From positions 248,001 through 312,000 of the forward strand of contig CAVSEK010000004.1 in the NCBI GenBank assembly GCA_963726975.1: DNA of 64,000 bases, given 5' to 3'. This document shows positions 56,959 to 64,000 of the stretch, one piece after another. Source of the DNA: CAVSEK01 sp963726975 (GTDB taxonomy: Bacteria > Actinomycetota > Actinomycetes > Mycobacteriales > SCTD01). The position numbers and the translations under genes were made by a program. Under the pieces are notes generated by a model. That model was not told the origin of the DNA. It saw only the letters and a list, made by a program, of their open reading frames with translations, and searched no databases. Every line of letters starts with the position of its first letter. Position 1 is the first letter of the stretch.

Positions 56959-58236
56959 CTACAGCGGCAGGTCCTCGAGCATCTCGGTGACCAGGGCCGC
57001 GATCGGCGAGCGCTCGGAGCGGGTGAGCGTGACGTGGGCGAACAGCGGGTGCCCCTTGAGCGCCTCGATGACCGCCGCGACGCCGTCGTGCCGCCCGACC
57101 CGCAGGTTGTCGCGCTGCGCGACGTCGTGGGTGAGCACGACCCGCGAGCCCTGCCCGAGCCGGGACAGCACGGTGAGCAGCACGCCGCGCTCGAGCGACT
57201 GCGCCTCGTCGACCACCACGAAGGAGTCGTGCAGCGACCGCCCGCGGACGTGGGTCAGCGGCAGCACCTCGAGCAGGCCGCGCGCGAGGACCTCCTCGAC
57301 CACCTCGGGCGCCACCAGCGCTCCGAGCGTGTCGAAGACGGCCTGCGCCCAGGGCCCCATCTTCTCGGCGGCGTCCCCCGGCAGGTAGCCCAGCTCCTGC
57401 CCGCCGACCGCGTACAGCGGCCGGAAGACGACGACCTTCTTCTGGCTGCGCCGCTCGAGCACGGCCTCGAGCCCGGCGCACAGCGCGAGCGCCGACTTGC
57501 CGGTGCCGGCCCGGCCGCCGAGCGACACGATGCCGACCTCCGGGTCCAGCAGCAGCTCGATCGCGACCCGCTGCTCGGCGCTGCGGCCGTGCACGCCGAA
57601 GGCGTCCCGGTCGCCGCGCACCAGCCGTACGGACTTGTCGGGCGCCACGCGGCCCAGTCCCGAACCGCGGTCCGACAGCAGCACCAGCCCGGTGTGCGTG
57701 GGCAGCTCGCGGGCCTCCGGCAGGTCGAGCACGCCGTCCGCGTAGAGGGCGTCGAGGTCCGCGCCGGCGACCGTCAGCTCGGCCATGCCGGTCCACCCGG
57801 ACGAGACGGCCAGCTCGGCGCGGTACTCCTGCGCCACCAGCCCGATCGCCGCCGCCTTGACCCGCAGCGGCAGGTCCTTGCTCACCAGCACCACGGACGC
57901 GCCGTCGGCGGCCAGGCCGGCGGCGACGGCGAGGATGCGGCTGTCGTTGTCGGCGTCGCGGCCGGTGGGCAGCGCCGCGGTGCCCGAGTGGGCGAGCTCG
58001 ACCCGCAGCGTCCCCGTGCCGACCGGCACCGGCTGGTCGAGCCGGCCGTGGGCGACCCGCAGGTCGTCGAGCACGCGCAGCGCCTGCCGGGCGAACCAGC
58101 CCAGCTCGGGGTGGTCGCGCTTGCCCTCGAGCTCGCTGATGACGACCAGCGGGAGCACGACCTCGTGCTCGGCGAACCGTCCCATGGCCCCCGGGTCCGA
58201 CAGCAGGACCGAGGTGTCGAGCACGTACGTGGTCAT
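56959..58236 (-). CDS. phoH2: PhoH family protein with N-terminal PIN domain
   Basis: 425 residues. PIN domain first (YVLDTSVLLSDPGAM, Asp8; DNDSRILAVA for further acidic residues), then a PhoH NTPase with Walker A SLGGRAGTGKSALAL (~245) and VVVDEAQSLERGVLL. PhoH2-type proteins are RNA-directed helicase/nuclease modules. The name is by family resemblance. Convergent with fumC, 3-bp gap. Confidence 0.9.
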   Translation of the reverse strand: MTTYVLDTSVLLSDPGAMGRFAEHEVVLPLVVISELEGKRDHPELGWFARQALRVLDDLRVAHGRLDQPVPVGTGTLRVELAHSGTAALPTGRDADNDSRILAVAAGLAADGASVVLVSKDLPLRVKAAAIGLVAQEYRAELAVSSGWTGMAELTVAGADLDALYADGVLDLPEARELPTHTGLVLLSDRGSGLGRVAPDKSVRLVRGDRDAFGVHGRSAEQRVAIELLLDPEVGIVSLGGRAGTGKSALALCAGLEAVLERRSQKKVVVFRPLYAVGGQELGYLPGDAAEKMGPWAQAVFDTLGALVAPEVVEEVLARGLLEVLPLTHVRGRSLHDSFVVVDEAQSLERGVLLTVLSRLGQGSRVVLTHDVAQRDNLRVGRHDGVAAVIEALKGHPLFAHVTLTRSERSPIAALVTEMLEDLPL

Positions 58237-58572
58237 GGGACCTCCGCGGGGGATCAGCGACCGGGACCGGGCCTCGGCGGCCGGGTCGCGGCCCCCTCGC
58301 GTGCTGTGCGCACCGCCGCACGAGTCACTGGGCCTCCCGAGCGGGAGGCGTGGCGCCCTCCGCTGCCGCGGACGCTAGGACCCGGTGAGCGCCGCGCGGG
58401 GGCGGCGCGCCGGGCGACGGCGAGTGTCTGCGGGTGCCGGCGCGCGGGTCGGGCGGCCGCTCCCGCGACGATCGACCGCTCCCGGCGAGGACACGCCGTA
58501 CGAGGGCTCGCCGTGCGGGAGATCATCGACCGCAGGGACGTGGGTCTCAGCGGCCGCACCGGCGGCGCGCCG
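58237..58572. other. Intergenic region between uppS and phoH, no gene seen
   Basis: 335 bp separating two minus-strand genes. It should contain the phoH2 promoter and the uppS 3' region. It includes an 18-bp palindrome (58332-58349) and long GC tracts but no coding frame I can support. Confidence 0.6.
58332..58349. promoter_or_regulatory. 18-bp palindrome GCCTCCCGAGCGGGAGGC
   Basis: A perfect dyad (8-bp arms, 2-bp centre) 96 bp upstream of phoH2. Candidate operator or weak terminator. Confidence 0.35.
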
Positions 58573-59343
58573 TCAGCTGCCGTAGCGGCGGGTGCGGGCG
58601 GCGTACGCGCGCAGCGCCCGCAGGAAGTCGACCCGGCGGAAGTCGGGCCAGTAGGCGTCGCAGAAGTAGAACTCGCTGTGCGCGCTCTGCCAGAGCAGGA
58701 AGCCCGACAGGCGCTGCTCGCCGCTGGTGCGGATGACGAGGTCGGGGTCGGGCTGGCCGCGGGTGTAGAGGTGCTCGCCGATGTGGTCGACGTCGAGGGC
58801 GGCGGCGACCTCCTCCAGGGTGGCGCCGGAGGCCGCGTGCGCCTGCAGCATCGAGCGGACCGCGTCGGTGATCTCGCGGCGCCCGCCGTAGCCGACCGCG
58901 ACGTTGACCATCACCCCCGGTCGCCCACCGGTGCCGGCCGCGGTCTCCTTGAGCAGCCGCGCGGTCTCGGCGGGCAGCAGGTCGAGCGCGCCGACGATGT
59001 TCAGCGTCCAGCGGTTCTGCGGGGCGGCGAGGTCGACGACGACGCCCTCGATGATGCGCAGCAGCGGGGCCAGCTCGGGCTCGGGGCGGCTCAGGTTGTC
59101 GGTGGACAGCAGCCAGAGGGTGACGTGCTCGACACCCGCGTCGTCGCACCAGCGCAGCAGGTCGATGATCTTGTCGGCCCCGCGCTGGTGCCCGGCGGCG
59201 CTGTCGGCCCCGACGGAGCGGGCCCAGCGCCGGTTGCCGTCGAGGATGACGCCGACGTGGCGCGGCACCGGGGCGCCGCGACGGGCCAGCCCGCGGGCGA
59301 GTCGCCGCTCGTACACGCCGTACGCGAGGTCGCGCAGCCCCAC
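58573..59343 (-). CDS. uppS: (Z)-isoprenyl diphosphate synthase (UppS family)
   Basis: 256 residues. HVGVILDGNRRWARSVGADSAAGHQRGADKI, LWLLSTDNLSRPEPEL, VNVAVGYGGRREITDAV, IRTSGEQRLSGFLLWQSAHSEFYF. Could be the short-chain Z,E-FPP-type synthase (Rv1086-like) or the decaprenyl enzyme; the exact chain length is not readable. Confidence 0.93.
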   Translation of the reverse strand: MGLRDLAYGVYERRLARGLARRGAPVPRHVGVILDGNRRWARSVGADSAAGHQRGADKIIDLLRWCDDAGVEHVTLWLLSTDNLSRPEPELAPLLRIIEGVVVDLAAPQNRWTLNIVGALDLLPAETARLLKETAAGTGGRPGVMVNVAVGYGGRREITDAVRSMLQAHAASGATLEEVAAALDVDHIGEHLYTRGQPDPDLVIRTSGEQRLSGFLLWQSAHSEFYFCDAYWPDFRRVDFLRALRAYAARTRRYGS

Positions 59344-59432
59344 CGCGCACCTCCCGAGTCCGCCCGCACCCGACCGAGCCGGTCCAGCCTAACCGGACAG
59401 CGGTGACCGCCCGGGCACGGTCCGCGACGCGC

Positions 59433-59468
59433 CGGAGCCCGGCCCCTCGGGCGAGGGGCCGGGCTCCG
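59433..59468 (-). terminator. Strong hairpin terminator after pckG
   Basis: A perfect 16-bp stem CGGAGCCCGGCCCCTC / GAGGGGCCGGGCTCCG with a 4-nt loop (GGGC), 15 bp beyond the pckG stop. The strongest hairpin in the window. Confidence 0.75.
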
Positions 59469-59482
59469 GGACGTGCGGGGCG

Positions 59483-61306
59483 TCAGGCCTGCGCGAGGCG
59501 GTCCTTGAGCGCCTGGTGCTGCTGCGCGAGGGCGGCCGGGAAGTGCTCGCCGAACTGCGCGAAGTAGTCGTCCATGAGGTCGGCCTCCTGCTTCCAGACC
59601 TCCGGGTCGACCGAGAGCAGCAGCTCGAGGTCCTGCTGCGGGATCTCGAGCCCGTCGAGGTCGAGCGCCTCGGCGGTCGGCAGGGTGCCGATGGGCGTCT
59701 CGCGGCCCTCGGCCCGGCCGTCGATCCGCTCGACGACCCACTTGAGGACGCGGCTGTTCTCGCCGAAGCCCGGCCACAGCCACTTGCCGTCCTCGTCCTT
59801 GCGGAACCAGTTGACGTAGTAGATGCGCGGGAGGTCGGCGTCGGGCTGCTGGCCGATCTCGAGCCAGTGCCCGGCGTAGTCGGCCATGTTGTAGCCGCAG
59901 AACGGCAGCATGGCGAACGGGTCGCGGCGCAGCTGGCCGATGGCGCCCGCGGCGGCGGCGGTCGTCTCGGAGGAGACGCTCATGCCGAGGAACACGCCGT
60001 GCTCCCAGTCGCGCGACTCGGTGACCAGCGGCACGGCCGACGCGCGGCGCCCGCCGAACAGGATCGCCGAGATCGGCACGCCGTCCGGGTCCTCCCACTC
60101 CGGCGCGATGGTCGGGCACTGCCCGGCCGGGGTGGTGAAGCGGCTGTTGGGGTGCGCGGCCGGGACGCCGGACTCGGGGGTCCAGTCGTTGCCCTTCCAG
60201 TCGGTGAGGTGCGCCGGCGGCTCGTCGGTGAGCCCCTCCCACCAGACGTCGCCGTCGTCGGTGAGCGCCACGTTGGTGAAGATCGAGTTGCCGGTGAAGG
60301 TCTGCACGGCGTTGGCGTTGGTGTCCTGCCCGGTGCCGGGCGCGACGCCGAAGAAGCCGGCCTCCGGGTTGATCGCGTAGAGCCGGCCGTCCGGGCCGAA
60401 GCGCATCCACGCGATGTCGTCGCCGACCGTCTCGACCTCCCAGCCGGGGATGCTCGGGGTGAGCATCGCCAGGTTGGTCTTGCCGCAGGCGCTCGGGAAC
60501 GCGGCCGTCACGTACTTGGGCTCCCCGTCCGGCGGGGTGAGCTTGAGGATGAGCATGTGCTCGGCCATCCAGCCCTCGTCGCGCGCCATGACGCTGGCGA
60601 TGCGCAGGGCGAAGCACTTCTTGCCGAGCAGCGCGTTGCCGCCGTAGCCCGAGCCGTACGACCAGATCTCGCGGCTCTCGGGGTAGTGGACGATGTACTT
60701 GGTGTCGCTGCAGGGCCACGCGACGTCCTGCTCGCCCTCGGCGAGCGGCTTGCCGACGGTGTGCACCGCGGGGACGAAGAAGCCGTCGTCGCCGATCTGC
60801 TCGAGCGCCTGGGTGCCCATGCGGGTCATGATCTTCATGCTCACGACGACGTACGGGCTGTCGGTGATCTCCACGCCGTACTGGCTGATCCGGCCGCCCA
60901 GCGGGCCCATGCAGAACGGGACGACGTACATCGTCCGGCCCTTCATGCAGCCCTCGAACAGCGGCTCCAGCGTCGCCCGCATCTCCTCGGGGGCCATCCA
61001 GTTGTTGGTCGGGCCCGCGTCCTCCTCCTCCTCGGAGCAGATGAAGGTGCGGTCCTCGACGCGCGCGACGTCGGACGGGTCGCTCTTGGCGTAGAAGCTG
61101 TTGGGGCGCTTGGTCTCGTCGAGCTTGACGAAGGTGCCGGCCTCGACGAGCAGCGAGGTGAGGCGCTGCCACTCCTCCTCGGAGCCGTCGGCCCACTCGA
61201 CGCGGTCCGGCTGGGTCAGCTCAGCCACCTCCCGCACCCACGCGACGAGCTTCGCGTTCTTCGTCGGGGCGGACTCGAGGCCCGGGATGCTGGACGTGGT
61301 GGTCAT
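59483..61306 (-). CDS. pckG: Phosphoenolpyruvate carboxykinase (GTP)
   Basis: 607 residues from the ATG at 61306 (GGAGAGGA just upstream; a further in-frame start at 61333 is less likely). FPSACGKTNLAMLTPSIPGW is the nucleotide/PEPCK signature, VPFCMGPLGGRISQYGVEITDSPYVVVSMKIMTRMG and ILFGGRRASAVPLVTES are conserved. Converts oxaloacetate to PEP; key gluconeogenic enzyme. Confidence 0.97.
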   Translation of the reverse strand: MTTTSSIPGLESAPTKNAKLVAWVREVAELTQPDRVEWADGSEEEWQRLTSLLVEAGTFVKLDETKRPNSFYAKSDPSDVARVEDRTFICSEEEEDAGPTNNWMAPEEMRATLEPLFEGCMKGRTMYVVPFCMGPLGGRISQYGVEITDSPYVVVSMKIMTRMGTQALEQIGDDGFFVPAVHTVGKPLAEGEQDVAWPCSDTKYIVHYPESREIWSYGSGYGGNALLGKKCFALRIASVMARDEGWMAEHMLILKLTPPDGEPKYVTAAFPSACGKTNLAMLTPSIPGWEVETVGDDIAWMRFGPDGRLYAINPEAGFFGVAPGTGQDTNANAVQTFTGNSIFTNVALTDDGDVWWEGLTDEPPAHLTDWKGNDWTPESGVPAAHPNSRFTTPAGQCPTIAPEWEDPDGVPISAILFGGRRASAVPLVTESRDWEHGVFLGMSVSSETTAAAAGAIGQLRRDPFAMLPFCGYNMADYAGHWLEIGQQPDADLPRIYYVNWFRKDEDGKWLWPGFGENSRVLKWVVERIDGRAEGRETPIGTLPTAEALDLDGLEIPQQDLELLLSVDPEVWKQEADLMDDYFAQFGEHFPAALAQQHQALKDRLAQA

Positions 61307-61472
61307 GCTGTCCTCTCCGTCGAGGTGCCGCACACCCGGGCAGGATCAGCGCCGGGGGCGGAAGGGTGCGAGGATGCTACCCGCGCAGCCGCGTCCGCAC
61401 CCCGCGCTCGTGGGGGTCACGGGCTGTGACACCGGGCACCTCCGTCCCGCACCCTCGAGCCCTGGAGCACCG

Positions 61473-62150
61473 GTGGAGACCAGCCTGGACGACCGCCTGC
61501 ACGAGGTGGTGGAGCTGGTCAAGCCCCGGCTGCGGGGGGTCCTGCACGAGGCCGCCTTCGCCGTCTCGCTCGTGACCGGCACCGCGCTCGTCATCCTCGC
61601 CGAGGGGGCGCGGGCGACCACCGCGGCGACGGTGTACGCGGTGAGCGTCGCCCTGCTCTTCGGCACGTCGGCCGCCTACCACCGCGGCTCCTGGTCGCCG
61701 CGCGCGCGGGGCGTCATGGAGCGGCTCGACCACTCGATGATCTTCGTGCTCATCGCCGGCACCTACACGCCGTTCTCGCTGCTGCTGCTCGAGGGCGCCC
61801 GCCGCTGGGTCGTGCTCGGCGTCGTGTGGGGAGGCGCTGCCGTCGGGATCGCGGCGCGCAACCTGCTGCGGCGGCGCGGCCGGTGGCTCTTCACCGGGCT
61901 CTACCTCGCGCTCGGGTGGGTCGCGCTCGCGGTCGTGCCCGACATCCTGCGGCGCGGCGGCGTGCTCGTCCTCGTGACCCTGCTGCTGGGCGGCGCGCTG
62001 TACTCCGTCGGGGCCGTCGTCTACGCCCGCCAGCGGCCCGACCCGTCGCCGCGGTGGTTCGGCTTCCACGAGGTCTTCCACGCGCTGACGCTGCTGGCCT
62101 TCGCCGCGCACTACGTGGCGGTCAGCGCCGCGACCTACCGCTCGGCCTGA
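61473..62150 (+). CDS. Hemolysin III / YqfA (PAQR) family membrane protein
   Basis: 225 residues. Seven membrane segments, with SAAYHRGSW, MERLDHSMIFVLIAGTYTPFSLLL, and the C-terminal FHEVFHALTLLAFAAHYVAV carrying the family's metal-binding His. GGAG lies 10 bp before the GTG. Despite the name, the role is unknown. Confidence 0.92.
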   Translation: METSLDDRLHEVVELVKPRLRGVLHEAAFAVSLVTGTALVILAEGARATTAATVYAVSVALLFGTSAAYHRGSWSPRARGVMERLDHSMIFVLIAGTYTPFSLLLLEGARRWVVLGVVWGGAAVGIAARNLLRRRGRWLFTGLYLALGWVALAVVPDILRRGGVLVLVTLLLGGALYSVGAVVYARQRPDPSPRWFGFHEVFHALTLLAFAAHYVAVSAATYRSA

Positions 62151-62169
62151 GCCCGCGCCGGCGTCCGCG

Positions 62170-62212
62170 CGTGGTGGTCCCGCCCGCCCGCTGAGCGGGC
62201 GAGACCACCACG
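62170..62212. terminator. Bidirectional terminator hairpin
   Basis: Outer stem CGTGGTGGTC / GACCACCACG and an inner GCCCGC / GCGGGC pair between the convergent hemolysin III and collagen-like genes. Confidence 0.7.
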
Positions 62213-62218
62213 GACCGG

Positions 62219-62866
62219 TCAGCCCTGGTCGACGCAGACCACCGTCACGTAGACGGAGGTCGTCCCGACGGCCGGGTCGCGCGTCGCCCTCACGGTCCAC
62301 GCGGTCGGGTTGTCGCCGACGGACCCGCTCGACAGCGACGGCGAGCTCCAGAAGATGCGGGCCCCCGGGTCGCCGACGTAGCCGCCGCTGATCGCGACCT
62401 GCCGGGCCCCGCACACCGCGCGGGCCTCCTTCTCGCCGGACTCGCCGCTGCCCCAGAACATGAGCCGGCCGGAGTTGACCGGCGTGTAGTGCAGCGTGCC
62501 GAAGGTGCCCGACGGGCCCCGCGGACCCGTCGCCCCCGCGGCCCCCGGCTCGCCCTGCGGCCCGGCCGCTCCGGTCGCACCGGTCGCACCCGTCGCACCG
62601 GTCTCGCCCTGCGGGCCGGCCGGACCCTGCGGGCCGGCGGGACCGGTCTCGCCCTGCGGGCCGGCGGGACCCTGCGGGCCGGCGGGACCGGTCTCGCCCT
62701 GCGGGCCGGCGGGACCGGCGGGGCCTTGCGGACCGGCGGGACCGGCGGGACCGGTCCGGGGCTCCCCGGCGGAGGCCCCGCCCGGGGCGGCCACGACGGC
62801 GACGGCGGCGCAGACCGGGAGCAGGAGCAGGGCGAGCGGGCGACGAGCAGGCACGAGGACCTCCAC
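62219..62866 (-). CDS. Secreted collagen-like protein
   Basis: 215 residues: signal peptide (LALLLLPVCAAVAVVAAPGGASA), a ~85-residue collagen-like domain of Gly-X-Y triplets (GPAGPQGETGPAGPQGPAGP, GATGATGATGAAGPQG) and a C-terminal beta-type domain (FGTLHYTPVNSGRLMFWGSG, ARQVAISGGYVGDPGARIFW, SSVYVTVVCVDQG-like) with two Cys. The collagen part is encoded by 9-bp-periodic repeats. Likely an extracellular trimeric stalk with a globular head. Pro and Thr/Gln fill X/Y, as in bacterial collagens. Confidence 0.88.
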   Translation of the reverse strand: MEVLVPARRPLALLLLPVCAAVAVVAAPGGASAGEPRTGPAGPAGPQGPAGPAGPQGETGPAGPQGPAGPQGETGPAGPQGPAGPQGETGATGATGATGAAGPQGEPGAAGATGPRGPSGTFGTLHYTPVNSGRLMFWGSGESGEKEARAVCGARQVAISGGYVGDPGARIFWSSPSLSSGSVGDNPTAWTVRATRDPAVGTTSVYVTVVCVDQG

Positions 62867-62963
62867 GAGCGGGTCGGCCCCTGTGGCCGACGCCGCAACC
62901 TAGGGCGCACCGGGACGAGGTGGGGCACTCTCGACCACAGGTCGAGACCGGTAGCGTCCCGCC

Positions 62964-63350
62964 GTGCCCACCTGGTCCTCGCCCGTCCGCTACGCCGAGT
63001 GCGACCAGCAGGGCATCGTGTTCAACGCCCACTACCTCACCTGGGCGGACGAGGCCTGCACGGCGTGGTTCGCGCAGCAGGGCGTGCCGTACGACGCGCT
63101 GCTGTCGCGCGGGCTCGACATGCGGGTGAAGGCGAGCGCGCTGGAGTGGTCCGCACCGGCCCGGCACGGCGACACCGTCGAGGCCGACACGTCCTGCGAG
63201 CGGGTCGGGGGCAGCTCCTGGGTCGTGCGCACGGACCTGCGCACCGGCAGCGGGCCCTGCTGCACGGTGCGCACGACGTACGTCATGGTCGACCGCCAGG
63301 GCCGTCCGGTGCGCGTGCCGGACGACCTGCGCGCCACCTGGACGGGCTAG
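62964..63350 (+). CDS. Acyl-CoA thioesterase (4HBT hotdog fold)
   Basis: 128 residues. VRYAECDQQGIVFNAHYLTWADEA carries the catalytic Asp of the 4HBT family, RVKASALEWSAPARHGDTVEADT, VVRTDLRTG. GTG start. The stop overlaps the convergent next gene by 4 bp. Confidence 0.92.
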   Translation: MPTWSSPVRYAECDQQGIVFNAHYLTWADEACTAWFAQQGVPYDALLSRGLDMRVKASALEWSAPARHGDTVEADTSCERVGGSSWVVRTDLRTGSGPCCTVRTTYVMVDRQGRPVRVPDDLRATWTG

Positions 63351-63925
63351 AGCCCCGGCCCCTTCGCCCGGACCTCGTCGACGGCCGTCATCGCCGAGCG
63401 CAGCTCGGCCAGCCACGCGTCGGCGTGCTCGCCCACCAGCCGCACGCACCACGCGAGCGCCTCGGAGCGGCTCCGTGCGACCCCGGCGGCGAGCAGGGTG
63501 TCGAGCACCTGGCGCTCGGGCTGGCGCAGCCGGGTCATGACCGGCACCGACAGCGTCGTGAACACCTGTCGCGTCCCGCCGGCCTGCGCCCCCCAGGCGA
63601 CCTTGCGGCCGTAGCGGTGCTCGGCCTCCCGGGCGATCGCCATGCGCTCGTCCCGCGTGCTCTCCCGGAAGCGCGCGATGCGCCCCGCCTCGGCCTGCGC
63701 CGTCGCGGCCTCGTCGCCGGCCGCCTCGGGCGCGCCGACCCGGCCGACGACGAGGACCTCGTCGCGGTCGACCGTGACCTCGGGCGCCGTCTCGTACCAG
63801 CCGTCGGGCAGCCGCCCGGCGAACCACCCCCCGATCCCCTCGGCCGAGGGCTGCTCGGCGTCGTCGCCGCGCCCCCGCCCGGCAGCGTCCGGCGGGCCTG
63901 TCCTGGACTGCGTGTCGTGCCGCAC
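63347..63925 (-). CDS. Conserved protein with ribbon-helix-helix-like C-terminus
   Basis: 192 residues from the GTG at 63925, preceded by GGGAGGCAGCG. Charged middle (RIARFRESTRDERMAIAREAEHRYGRKVAWGAQAGGTRQVF). FTTLSVPVMTRLRQPERQVLDTLLAAGVARSRSEALAWCVRLV (about 126-168) reads like a ribbon-helix-helix: a short beta strand, a helix, a turn at ARSRSEAL and a helix. The function is not known to me. Two perfect tandem octamers lie just upstream, compatible with autoregulation. Confidence 0.6.
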   Translation of the reverse strand: MRHDTQSRTGPPDAAGRGRGDDAEQPSAEGIGGWFAGRLPDGWYETAPEVTVDRDEVLVVGRVGAPEAAGDEAATAQAEAGRIARFRESTRDERMAIAREAEHRYGRKVAWGAQAGGTRQVFTTLSVPVMTRLRQPERQVLDTLLAAGVARSRSEALAWCVRLVGEHADAWLAELRSAMTAVDEVRAKGPGL

Positions 63926-63947
63926 CGCTGCCTCCCGTACTGCGTGT

Positions 63948-63963
63948 GTGCTTACGTGCTTAC
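63948..63963. promoter_or_regulatory. Tandem repeat GTGCTTAC x2 upstream of the RHH-like gene
   Basis: Two perfect adjoining copies of GTGCTTAC (minus strand GTAAGCAC) 23-38 bp before the gene's GTG. Tandem octamers are typical half-sites of RHH dimers, so this may be the protein's own operator. Confidence 0.5.
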
Positions 63964-64000
63964 AGCGTTGCACGACACGGCAGCCCTGTCGAGCACGTCA

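Noticed and set aside
62500..62760. Short tandem repeats that might be a CRISPR array
   Set aside because: They are the Gly-X-Y codon repeats of a collagen-like gene, with no spacers and no cas genes.

Overview
This window is a very GC-rich (roughly three quarters G+C by eye) actinobacterial chromosome segment. Four things point there. Mycothiol genes are present (mshB and two MDMPI/DinB-fold proteins). Several families are typical of Actinomycetota (DUF3039, DUF2277, DUF4245, DUF5317, DUF6542, a DUF222/13E12 HNH protein and a PhoH with an N-terminal PIN domain). GTG starts are frequent. The gene order ychF - rmuC - DUF6542 - ispH - lipid-droplet-type protein - xseA - xseB - DUF4245 - glpX - fumC - phoH - uppS recalls the mycobacterial/streptomycete core. 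Chemotaxis genes suggest a motile organism. I cannot fix a genus.

Layout. 1-6.6 kb (all minus): mshB, an FtsH-like AAA+/M41 protease, a small membrane protein, then cheW, an MCP and cheA running off the left edge. 6.6-13.5 kb: housekeeping and small enzymes (DUF3445, hydrolase, YqgE, FNT channel, TypA, AOC-barrel secreted protein, Nudix, DNA glycosylase). 13.4-20.5 kb: a repeat-rich coiled-coil protein, a 13E12 HNH protein whose start codon lies inside a perfect actinobacterial SOS box, and an overlapping FMN-oxidoreductase / carotenoid-desaturase-like / DNA polymerase I-like operon. 20.6-34.8 kb: GAF-GGDEF-EAL protein, flavin monooxygenase with divergent PucR-type regulator, UvrA-like ATPase, aldehyde dehydrogenase, VOC, MOSC, MetB, MDMPI and a cupin. 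34.8-40.2 kb: an integrated island (below). 40.2-64 kb: the core segment, interrupted by a DUF559 gene flanked by two related hairpin elements, then PEP carboxykinase, hemolysin III, a secreted collagen-like protein, a thioesterase and an RHH-like protein.

Main discovery. A 5.3-kb island sits at the 3' end of ychF. A 19-bp duplicate of the ychF terminus marks each boundary (34843-34861 and 40187-40205). Triplets of TGCGGAC(T/C) with 10-11 bp periodicity lie just inside both ends, and the C-terminal third of a tyrosine recombinase abuts the ychF end. Cargo: TetR + SDR + alpha/beta hydrolase; an HhH-GPD-like protein with a small conserved protein; and a lower-GC gene for a TIR-like protein with an intact W-C-x-x-E signature, a plausible defence effector.

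Quality warning. About 20 single-base frameshifts break otherwise well-conserved proteins (CheA, MCP, FtsH-like, HNH, FMO, PucR, UvrA-like, TIR-like, YchF, DUF4245). Because near-universal single-copy YchF is among them, I favour sequencing/assembly indels over pseudogenes. Coordinates of those genes span the whole broken reading frame.
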